19,900 nucleotides of DNA from Saccoglossus kowalevskii (taxonomy: Eukaryota > Hemichordata > Enteropneusta > Harrimaniidae), in the NCBI RefSeq assembly GCF_000003605.2, contig NW_003150272.1, forward strand, positions 10,595 through 30,494, written 5' to 3'. Position numbers and translations under genes: made by a program. Numbering within the stretch: position 1 is the stretch's first letter; each line of letters opens with the position of its first letter. This document shows, piece by piece, positions 11,406-19,900 of the stretch. The notes under the pieces are model-generated. The model had not been told where the DNA came from. It ran no database searches and saw nothing but the letters and a program-made list of their open reading frames with translations.

Positions 11406-13049
11406 ACTCGTGGCAAGTAAGTACGCCATACACGTCAGCAACACTTCACGGTCAAATTATCATCTCGAGTGATTTGAACTCTAAAATTAGCTACACAATT
11501 AGCTAAACAATAGCTACACATATCACACATATCCATGGTGTACACAGTTTATGATATAACACAATCTGAAAGGAAAATGAAAATATCACAATAATTCATA
11601 AATAAATAAAATTCACGTACACTTTTGTTAGTGTTTCATTCAGTAATATTTCAATTATCATTTACATGTCAAAAATGTCATAGTTGCTAAAACATTAATG
11701 TTTCGAAATATCTATTGAAAAATTCGACGACATGACGACCAAGAAAGTAGTCACGGTGCGTCTCAACATGACAACGCCCTGTCGAGAACAACTTGAGAGT
11801 GACATACCAGTAATTACTGATCTGTATTACGTCATACAATAGGATCACGTAGATACAACCTGCTTCCCTTTCATAATTTTGATTTCGAAAGTTTGTTTTC
11901 TTTCGATTAGCGTTGGATTATGTAAGTACCAGATTTAAAGCCAGCATCTTCCCGGGGGGAGAAAGTAATGTAAGGTCAATGAATTCCCTTAGCTACATGG
12001 ATGCCTTACTGCAGACACCGGGGACCTAATCGGCTTGCTAACACGATTCCCGACTGCTGTAGTTCACTGGATAGGTGGTTGATTGCCTTTGCGATTTGTT
12101 GTCGCCACCATTTCGACTGAGAGCATAGCATTATTGGCTGACTTCTAGTAGAGGGCGCACTGTCAACGACGTCTCCAACTTTGATCATGAATGTTTTGCG
12201 TTTTCCAAGTTGAGTAGTTTTCCCTACGGCTTGGTAACAACACTCTGATTTGTTGGATCTGAGGGTAAATTATTTTAGGTATGAGTTGATTTGCTTCGCC
12301 GTAACAATATAGCACGTGGTATCGCCGATAGTTTCAGATATTTTCCAAGTAATAACGATCACAAAGAACGCATTGTGAAAGTAAATTGCAATATTATCGA
12401 AGATAAAGTATGAACCGTTTCCATTGTTTAACAGCTGTTATACAGATGACAGTCTGAACTGAAATATACACATGCAATAAACTATGTGTCTTTTCTAATT
12501 TTTACGGTGTCAGTCGCATCATGTTTTGTTTGTTATTTGGCCATGAAATATCTCGATTGTGTTTTGACTGAATTTTCCTCTTGAATAATACACCTTGTGT
12601 GTCACCTGATTTTTTTTTACTCATCGGTTAAATTCGACCAGTCAAGGTTTCAACGTGAGTTTGATATTCTAAAAACTATTATTCACGATTTTGTCAGTTA
12701 ACTACTAATTTTGTATTTTTCTCCTTTTTAATTCTGTGAAATCGTGTAATATTCGCGGATACGGATAATAAAATATTAAAAACGTACCAGATGAAACTTT
12801 TGAAAATGACCTAGAGCGAGAAAATTTCTCTTCTGAACAAAGTTGTGAATGATTGTGAGAGCTGTGCTATTTAAATCAATTCACAATTGTATGGGAGAGT
12901 GATGACTTTTTCTTGGTTTTGATTTGAGTGAGTGACAAGCGAATGAAGAGATCTCGCGTCTTGGAAAGTAATGTCTGAGCAGATATATATGTATGCAGTT
13001 CGGTCGCATACATGTATAAACAAAAATGAATGACAATGCAGATACCAAA
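11406..13049. other. Upstream region of the ASNSD1-like gene
   Basis: There is no recognised gene. A minus-strand 60-codon frame (12006-12188) begins with an ATG and ends near a possible donor (GTAAGG), but its product matches nothing I know. A CTCF-like word lies at 12145-12158 and a TATA-like TATTTAAAT at 12868-12876. Neither is proven to be functional. Confidence 0.45.
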
Positions 13050-13086
13050 GCGCCCTCTGTTGGCATAGTGCTTGCAAAATGGCTGC
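13050..13086. promoter_or_regulatory. Probable proximal promoter/5' UTR of the ASNSD1-like gene: CTCF-like and YY1-like words
   Basis: Positions 13050-13063, read on the minus strand, are CCAACAGAGGGCGC and match the vertebrate CTCF core CCASYAGRKGGCRS at 13 of 14 positions. Directly downstream, CAAAATGGCTGC (13075-13086) resembles the YY1 element (AANATGGCNGC) often found just after housekeeping start sites. Both lie within 80 bp of the start codon. Function is inferred from motif similarity only. Confidence 0.4.
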
Positions 13087-13125
13087 GCCCATATAATGCG
13101 AGCAGAAGTAAAGTCATCTGAGTGA
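13079..13125 (+). promoter_or_regulatory. Two chained upstream ORFs ahead of the ASNSD1-like start
   Basis: The first uORF (13079-13096) encodes MAAPI and ends TAA. Its last A begins the ATG of the second (13096-13125), which encodes MRAEVKSSE and ends TGA four bases before the main ATG at 13130. The human ASNSD1 transcript also carries a translated upstream ORF (ASDURF), but that one is about 96 codons long and these are not homologous to it. They are relevant only if the transcript starts upstream of 13079. Confidence 0.5.
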
Positions 13126-13129
13126 AAAC

Positions 13130-16100
13130 ATGTGTGGCATATGTTGTGTAATTACAGTGGGAACTGATACCGGTGATGTTCAGGTGAGTTGATTGCTAGC
13201 CTGCTGGAGTTGAGGGACGATGGTTACCAATGTTTAAATACCACAAATTCAGAATGGGTCTTATTATTGAGCAGCTGACTTATGTTCTCTGCAGTGGTTT
13301 CATCTTCTTTTGAATCTTTATTTTTCTGGAAATTTAGTGCTAATTGGGACCTTCACTTTTGTCGTGCTTGCCTTTTTGTGCCTTCTTGGGATGGGAACTG
13401 CGAGTAACGAACTTGCACATATTTTTGGTATGTACTATACTACACTTTCGATTGACAGAAAGGGCTCCAAAACTTAACAGTAAATTGTCTCAGAATGGTT
13501 ATCGAAGTCCCACAACAATTTAATTTTTGTCCTAATCGTTGTTGGCGACTAATTTTTGGCTTCTTACTTGGTGGTTGTATTCCACAAATAAAAATAATGC
13601 CAGTGAACGGTGCATAACAAAGAAGGTCATAGTATAGTATATCTATATCTCAACAGAGATTCGATAGCAATAAAGTTATTATTATTATAGTAGCTAATAG
13701 ACTGGTCATTTTCTCCGGCTTGGGTTTCAAAAAGCAGAAACTTAAAATAGATACCTCATATACATACTAAAATCATACTGTTTCAAGTTGAGGTAACATG
13801 AATTCATGACATTCTTTTTTTCACAATTTATCACTATAATTTAAGTTACATCCGGCTTCAAGCTCCAATAGGATTTACATGCAAGTTATCATTTTATTTT
13901 TATAATATAAAGTTTATTGTATGTTTTACTTGTTAATAAACAACCAATGCTTGCACTCAAATATTTTTCTTCTTTGAATAACTCAACTCATCATACTGTA
14001 TTGTATTTATAATACCAAAGAAGGTAGCAACAAATGCGTATGATATATTTGAAATAAAATTTTATCATTAATAAAAAATATCAAAAGAACAGTATATAAC
14101 ATAACCAGCTATATGAACTATTTGTAACTCTTAAATGTCACCACCACCATTTCAAAATCACAAGTGCTATTTAATAGCATCACTGCTGCAACGACCAACA
14201 ACACTGTCATGGATGCCATCATCACCTTATACTAAAATATGTAAACAATTTTCACTTCAGTCTAGTTATACTATACTATGAATTTAGTAATTCGGTAATT
14301 TAGTAATAAACGCTATTGTTCTAAGGTGTGAATTGCCCGAGTCCTGTGTACAGTGCGTGTTTCGCTTGTGGGGAGAGAACGATGACATCATAGCATTATC
14401 TTGGAGCTTGTTCTAAGCACATTCGTGCAGTGTTACATCTACAAATATTGCGTGTTTTTGAGCAAAGTCGGTAAATTTTATTTAAAGTTACAAATCTCTG
14501 TGTGATCATATCGGTTTCGGGAAAAGGCACATGTAGTTTAAAATCTATATTCATTATAAATAACGGAAACAAAGTGATTTTGATTTCAAACTGTAGCTGC
14601 CATGTTGATTCATTATTGCTGTATGCATTATGGTAATAAAACCACGAAAGTTTCAATCCTGGTACATCGCGTTACCACTTCCTAAAACAATCACAGTCGT
14701 TATCAATTTGTGATTTGATACTTTAATTTTCAGACAATATTTTTTACTTTGTGCATAAGTGTTCATTTCAGTCATTCATTTCCATTTGATTTTGCCGTAG
14801 GTGTTGTGTGTGAATCAAGATGGCTGTTTGGTGTCGCTAACAGAAAATGTTATTCCGTGAGAAATAGGAACTATCGAAACTTAAAAGATGGAATTAATTG
14901 TAGCTTTCAGATAACCAAACAGTTTATGTTGTCATATGACCCATTCTAATCATATTTAATAACAGTACGTCACGTTACTCGGTACATGTGCTCGGCAGAA
15001 TTTTTGTTTTCAAGATGATGATACCTACTATTGTCGCCGTTATGCTGAGAGTATCCGATTGTATCGACCTTTGTATATGCACATTTCTGCTTAAACTATT
15101 ACATATATTTAGTACAATATGGAGGTTAGATATCCCAAAAAATGGCAAATATTATTTCCATTGCTGTTCTCTTATTTTTTCATTCATTTTTTTCAGTCTT
15201 GTTTGTGGTCAGGTGCCAACTTGAAGCCATACATGACGACGGTGGTGGTGACGATGCTTATATCCTGCATCTAAATACTGGGGTCCTTAACCCCAATCAA
15301 TATCACTGTCGACGAAATCTTCGTGTTTTCCCCGCATTTTGTTAAAATAAAATGCCCAGACGTCGGAAAGTTGAAACTTTCACAGCAGTGAAACATAAAA
15401 ATAAAAATGTGTACGCCTGCGCAGAAATGAATTGTGAGGTATTCTAGGTGAAAATGATGTCATACTATATGCTAATGATGTCATACTATATGCTAATTTT
15501 ATGTTAATGTAGACCAGTGTGGGGATTACCAGTAAACAAACGCTAAACACTCATTGTGACAATAGAACTCAGAGTGTTTCCTAACCAGGTGTGGAGGAAC
15601 TGTGATTACTGCCATCCCTGGAATCTTACCAATATCAATTTAGTTGCAATTTCCGTAGCCATCGCCATTAATTCACACAAAAAACCTTGTGGTGAAATAA
15701 TAATTAGCATGAAAATGTATTTAACCTTTGTCGTCATTTTTAATTATCCTTGATATTTCCCACACCAATACTTACAGTATGTCACTAAAGCAGTATAACA
15801 AGAATGCACGATGCTAAACCTATTCTATAAATGTTTAATTGTTCCTTGGTCAAAGTAAGAAACTAGGTGAAAATATCAGAGCATGGGGCTTGTTTAGGAA
15901 CTTCTGCCAGTGTAACTGCACAGAACATAAGAACAATTTAACAGCTCCTAAGGATGGTATTCCCAGATAAACACCAGTTATTAATGTCACATAAAACAAT
16001 AATTCTCTACTTTGATGAACAGACTAGTTACTGTGACACTACTCCTACTCACTGCGAGACAAAATCTTTTCATACTTTTGCAAAATCAGATTTCCCAGCA

Positions 16101-17298
16101 AACTTCCCCCCACCCGACCAAAGAGATTGACCAGTCCCTAACCTCACTGTGCACACGTTTGAGTTGGTGCCCATGCATAATTATTTTGTTAGTTGCCAGA
16201 CTCACATAAGAGTGTTTTAATACAGGATTACTATCCTTAGGAGCTGTTTATTTACAGTTGTTCTGGCAGGAGTTCTTAAATATTTCCCATGCTCTGATAT
16301 TGACCAAATATTTTCATACTTTGACCACAATCCATTTGACCATTTATAGAACTGTCTGTCTGGTGTACATAGTGAGATTCAATGAATTCATGCGATCATT
16401 TTGGATGGGATATTTAGAGACATTTCCACAGTGCATCATGACTTAAAGTCTGGTGCTTAAGTCTCAAAAGGAAAAAAACGAACATTGCTCCATCTGGTGA
16501 ATAGACATTTTGCCAACTGGTGGTCATAAATTATTCCGGAAATGTTTGAAAATGTTAAGATGAGAGTAAAAACTTGTATGTTATAAAGGATGACAACTTG
16601 ACAAAACAAGCTGCTCTGTAGATTTCAAAACAGAAAATCCCTTAAAAAGGTTCACTTGAGAGTAATGTGGTGTGCATCCAGTTGATATTAATATCAGTCG
16701 AATGAAACAAAAGTTTATTACTGTCTCAGCCAATGAGGAACCTACATTTTCGTCTACTAATCAATGATAGTGATTTCAATAAAGAGTATTAGTCCCAACA
16801 ATGGAAACTGGTTTGAGTCACATGATGTAAAATTTCCGCAGACATAATTGTAACAAGCCGTGCATGGAAGTTATCGAATTTAAGATATATAGTTTTGTTT
16901 ATAGTAAAATAGCTGGAACATAAACATGTCAGGAATATGATTAGGATGATTGTTTAACATTAAAATGATTGACATTTGTATCTGATTGTCAAACAAGTAT
17001 TGAGAGATATTTCAGTACCTCAATCTGTGTAGTTGAGTTTCAACATTTTAACTGATCAGTCTGAATAATTCTCTTCATTCAGTGGATTGATGATAAAATT
17101 TGTGAGAGTCTGAGAAGAAGAGGACCAAATCATTCAGAAATCGTCCAGAAATCACTGGGTTCTCACAATGGACTATCTTGTTGTATAAATTTTTCTGGTC
17201 ATGTTCTACACTTGAGAGGATCTTTAACACCGCAGCCATTACAGGACCAAAGTGGAAACATACTGCTATGGAATGGTGAGATATTTGGAGGAATAAAT
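13130..17298 (+). CDS. ASNSD1: ASNSD1-like protein, 5' end only (exons 13130-13183 and 17083-17298; continues past the right edge)
   Basis: Exon 1 encodes MCGICC and 12 more residues, ending CAG|GTGAGT. Exon 2 follows a pyrimidine-rich acceptor (TTCATTCAG) and encodes 72 residues ending GGIN before the donor GTAAGT. Both junctions are phase 0 and the joined 90 residues stay open. Cys2 is the position of the N-terminal nucleophile of class II glutamine amidotransferases, and WNGEIF (NGEIF at residues 82-86) is their oxyanion-hole motif. RRRGPNHS, HVLHLRG, TPQPL and NILLWNGEIF match ASNSD1, rather than asparagine synthetase itself, block by block. ASNSD1 is a cytosolic protein with an amidotransferase and an asparagine-synthetase-like domain, whose activity is not well established. 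The human protein is about 640 residues, so over 80% lies outside the window. The start context (AACATG) is good. Confidence 0.88.
15453..15494 (+). repeat. 21-bp tandem duplication
   Basis: AATGATGTCATACTATATGCT (21 bases across the repeat) occurs twice head to tail with a period of 21 bp, starting at 15453 and 15474. It looks like a recent slippage event. No function is evident. Confidence 0.9.
15848..16326. repeat. Long imperfect inverted repeat (fold-back element) in ASNSD1 intron 1
   Basis: The left arm (15848 to about 15990) is the reverse complement of the right arm (about 16200-16326). GGTCAAAGTA at 15848 pairs with TACTTTGACC at 16317-16326. A 16-bp perfect block at 15872-15887 pairs with 16286-16301, and a 15-bp perfect block at 15941-15955 pairs with 16233-16247. 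The arms are about 110-140 bp with a loop of roughly 200 bp. It could be a fold-back transposon or a local inverted duplication. In the pre-mRNA it would form a long hairpin. Confidence 0.85.
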
Positions 17299-17403
17299 GT
17301 AAGTGAGGGTAATACAACATCTCCTACATTTTAAATTGAACAAATGAATGAGGGCTCTTCTTACTTGAATATCCTACCCACCTATTACATACCTTGAATT
17401 AAA
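17299..17403 (+). other. Start of ASNSD1 intron 2
   Basis: Sequence follows the GTAAGT donor up to the LINE relic. Reading straight through the donor gives only 13 more codons before a stop, which supports splicing at 17298. The next coding exon was not found in the window, so intron 2 is at least 2.6 kb and contains the LINE relic and the 28-bp array. Confidence 0.7.
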
Positions 17404-18830
17404 ATGTACATGTATAGTACCATTACACCTATACACAAGAAAGGTGACATTCACAACCCCAGCAATTATAGGGGGATTTCAGCTAACAGTGTTGTTGGAA
17501 AACTCTTTTCGATGTTACTGAATAATTGCTTAACACGCTACCTTGAAGAATACAATTCCATCCATAAAAATCAAGCCGGATTCAGAAAAGCATGCTGACA
17601 TTACATATATTAACTAAAAAATACCAATAAAAAACAAAAAAATGTACCAGTATACCTGCTTTATTGATCTAAAAAAGTGTTCTGATTCAGTATGGAGAGA
17701 AGGACTTTTACAAAAAATATATCTGGGAATTTTCACAAAACAATTTCAAATATGTAAACAATTACTTCATTGTGTGTGAAATTAGATGATCAAGTATCAC
17801 CTAAATTCAGGATAGAGAAAGGCATGAAACAAAGCTGCCCACTAAGTCCTACACTATTTAATGTATTTATTAATGACTTGAAAGATGGTCCTTAGCTGAA
17901 CAGTCAAACAATCACATCACTATTATTTGCAGATGACATTGTTTTAGCAGCAACAACCAAAGAAGATTTACAGAGGACATGAGATACAATGCACAATTAT
18001 GACACTTAGTATCTCACCAAACGGTGAATGCCAAATTACAGTTACAATTATTTGTGGGAATTCAAATACCCATTCTAACATATGCAGGAGAAATTTGGGG
18101 TGTTAATACCAAAATTGAATCCTGGGACAAAACATGTACTGACAAACACCACCTTAGTATTCTGTAGACACCTACTAAATAACAAGACTAATAATATTGG
18201 TACAAGGATGGAACTCGAACGATTACTGCTGATTGTCAAAATACAACTCAAAGCAATTAAGTACTACCAAAGTCTACTAAGAAATGAACCAGAGCCTTGC
18301 ATATAATACACTGATGGACCAACAGAAACATTCTCACAAGAACTGTTGGCTTTCTAACAACAACAAAATGAAATCAATATATAACATTACACATAACCTG
18401 GGAAATATTAACAAACAGAAAGCATGTGAGTACCACATTCAAAAATGGAACGCTAACAATCAACGCCAAGATTCAAAACTGGGAACTTTCAAACTACTAA
18501 AAGTAAAAAGAAAAATTTCACCATATGTACTTATACTAAAAAAACAGATAGTGGACTACTATCTAAATTCAGATTAAGTTCTCACAGAAAAATTTCACCA
18601 TATGTACTTATACTAAAAAAACAGATAGTGGACTACTATCTAAATTCAGATTAAGTTCTCACAGACTGAATATTGAATATGGATGCCATCGGATGCCAAA
18701 ATTGAATTAGACCAGAGAAAGTAAACAAAATACACCTCAATAATATTCATATGTTTATTCAAAAAATCAACACAAACAACAAACTATCACTAATGAAACT
18801 AATTGACTATATTAAAACAGCAATTTAGAA
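17404..18830 (+). pseudogene. Degenerate LINE: reverse transcriptase and C-terminal region (relic 2)
   Basis: Ordered LINE motifs, scattered over frames, are: TPIHKKGD..NPSNYRGIS and QAGFRKAC (17404-17595); CFIDLKKCSDSVWREGLL (about 17653-17706); KGMKQSCPLSPTLFNVFINDL (about 17818-17880); and the catalytic FADD at 17926-17937 within LLFADDIVL. After the RT, PILTYAGEIWG (about 18069-18101), FCRHLL, a Tyr-Trp-rich segment and KFRLSSHRLNIE (near 18646) belong to the C-terminal part seen in some invertebrate LINE families. Sequence between VNAK and PILTYAG is far shorter than expected, indicating an internal deletion. Stops, frameshifts and a 77-bp duplication make it dead. No endonuclease domain is seen, so it is 5'-truncated. 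It lies in sense orientation in ASNSD1 intron 2. Confidence 0.85.
18511..18664 (+). repeat. Perfect 77-bp tandem duplication inside LINE relic 2
   Basis: Positions 18511-18587 and 18588-18664 are identical over 77 bp, starting AAAAATTTCACC and ending TTCTCACAG. Because 77 is not a multiple of three, the duplication shifts the frame just before the KFRLSSHRLNIE segment. Perfect identity implies an event much younger than the decay of the element. Confidence 0.95.
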
Positions 18831-18980
18831 AACAGTTCCTTGAATGATTTTATCATTATTAAGCTTTTAGTTTAACAAACATTTATAATTAAAATTTATA
18901 TCTTTATTACATTTTTTAACTAAACTAGAAATGTATTGTTTCTTTACGGTAGTAATAAAGAATTATCTAATCTTATCATA
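18831..18980. other. AT-rich spacer, LINE 3' end
   Basis: This AT-rich stretch ends with AATAAAG near 18953 and short TCTAATCTTATC-type words, and may be the 3' tail of the LINE. No gene is visible. Confidence 0.4.
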
Positions 18981-19900
18981 GTCTTAGCTTGTAGTAGTTG
19001 GTTTGGATGTCTTAGCTTGTAGTAGTTGGTTTAGATGTCTTAGCTTGTAGTAGTTGGTTTGGATGTCTAAGCTTGTAGTAGTGGGTTTAGATGTCCAAAC
19101 TTGTAGCAGTTGGTTTAGATGTCTTAGCTTGTAGTAGTTGGTTAAGATGTCTTAGCTTGTAATAGTTGGTTTGGATGTCTTAGCTTGTAGTGTGGGTTTA
19201 GATGTCTTAGCTTGTAGTAGTTGGTTAAGATGTCTTAGCTTGTAATAGTTGGTTTGGATGTCTTAGCTTGTAGTAGTGGGTTTAGATGTCTTAGCTTGTA
19301 ATAGTTGGTTTATATGTGTTAGCTTGTAGTAGTTGGTTTAGATGTTTTAGCTTGTAGTAGTTGGTTAAGATGTCTTAGCTTGTAATAGTTGGTTTATATG
19401 TGTTAGCTTGTAGTAGTTGGTTTAGATGTTTTAGCTTGTAGTAGTTGGTTGAGATGTCTTAGCTTGTAATAGTTGGTTTAGATGTCTTAGCTTGTAGTCG
19501 TGGGTTTAGATGTCTTAGCTTGTAATAGTTGGTTTGGATGTCTTAGCTTGTAGTAGATGGTTTGGATGTCTAAGCTTGTAGTAGTGGGTTTAGATGTCCA
19601 AACTTGTAGCAGTTGGTTTAGATGTCTTAGCTTGTAGTAGTTGGTTAAGATGTCTTAGCTTGTAGTAGTTGGTTTAGATGTCTAAGCTTGTAGTAGTTGG
19701 TTTAGATGTCTCAGCTTGTAGTGGGTTTAGATGTCTTAGCTTGTAGTAGATGGTTTGGATGTCTAAGCTTGTAGTAGTGGGTTTAGATGTCCAAACTTGT
19801 AGCAGTTGGTTTAGATGTCTTAGCTTGTAGTAGTTGGTTAAGATGTCTTAGCTTGTAGTAGTTGGTTTAGATGTCTTAGCTTGTAGTAGTTGGTTTAGAT
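18981..19900 (+). repeat. 28-bp minisatellite, about 33 units, open at the right edge
   Basis: The unit is GTCTTAGCTTGTAGTAGTTG followed by GTTTAGAT, about 28 bp and repeated head to tail to the end of the window. Variants include TAAGCTTG, CCAAACTTGTAGCAG, GGTTAAGAT and a shortened unit (TTGTAGTGGG). A run of three variant units recurs at 19066, 19569 and 19762. The unit length is not a multiple of three and the array lies in an intron, so it is not coding. Confidence 0.95.

Larger units (their letters stand above)
13184..17082 (+). other. Intron 1 of the ASNSD1-like gene (3.9 kb, phase 0)
   Basis: The donor is CAG|GTGAGT and the acceptor CTTCATTCAG|TGG. The intron holds several chance frames of 60-90 codons on both strands (for example 14396-14656 minus, 14749-15345 plus), none resembling a known family. 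It also holds a 21-bp tandem duplication near 15453 and a long fold-back repeat at 15848-16326. A CTCF-like word lies near 16510. Confidence 0.82.

Noticed and set aside
12006-12188. Minus-strand 60-codon frame beginning near an ATG and ending by GTAAGG
   Set aside because: It could be a first exon, but with no recognised product and no partner exon there is not enough support to call a gene.
12871-13117. Overlapping minus-strand frames of 73 and 78 codons
   Set aside because: They overlap the ASNSD1 promoter/5' UTR, in two frames, with no recognisable product.
17075-17320. Minus-strand 81-codon frame
   Set aside because: It is the antisense shadow of ASNSD1 exon 2 on the plus strand.
18981-19900. 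CRISPR-like regular repeats
   Set aside because: Units are contiguous with no unique spacers, in a eukaryotic intron: a minisatellite.

Overview
The window is AT-rich eukaryotic DNA with spliced genes, minisatellites and decayed non-LTR retrotransposons. The two genes I can read are animal genes: an activin/inhibin-beta-type TGF-beta ligand, and the 5' end of an ASNSD1 orthologue (asparagine synthetase domain-containing 1). The ligand is clearly activin-like but not close to a vertebrate sequence, and the LINE relics are of types common in invertebrates. I read the source as an invertebrate, probably a marine bilaterian. Class or species cannot be settled from this sequence.

Layout. Positions 1-345 are the end of a 49-bp minisatellite. 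Positions 346-2150 are non-coding, apart from a short dispersed element with terminal inverted repeats (1572-1748). Positions 2161-4766 hold a complete two-exon activin-like gene on the + strand: inverted CCAAT box, perfect CRE and TATA-like box, then exon 1 to 3038, a 967-bp intron, and exon 2 from 4006 to 4766. About 150 bp downstream lies an array of eight 59/62-bp units (4923-5703), broken by a second, reverse-oriented copy of the same dispersed element. From 5704 to 13000 I see mostly unexplained AT-rich DNA, with a (TG)53 tract, an RT relic (7547-7989), an (AAAAT)n tract and a diverged repeat pair.

Positions 13130-17298 are the first two coding exons of the ASNSD1-like gene: 18 codons, a 3.9-kb intron, then 72 codons. 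Both junctions are phase 0 with consensus splice sites. The gene runs off the right edge; its second intron has received a frameshifted, internally deleted LINE (about 17404-18830) and a 28-bp minisatellite (18981 to the end).

The two genes are not a pathway. The ligand is secreted and signals; ASNSD1 is a cytosolic protein of the glutamine-amidotransferase/asparagine-synthetase fold. Their proximity is still notable, because in human the activin-subfamily ligand MSTN lies in the same small 2q32 neighbourhood as ASNSD1. I found no convincing new system. The most useful observations are the two ASNSD1 exons that lie outside any long ORF, the overlapping upstream ORFs before both start codons, the CRE-like array next to a CRE-bearing promoter, and a fold-back structure in the ASNSD1 intron.
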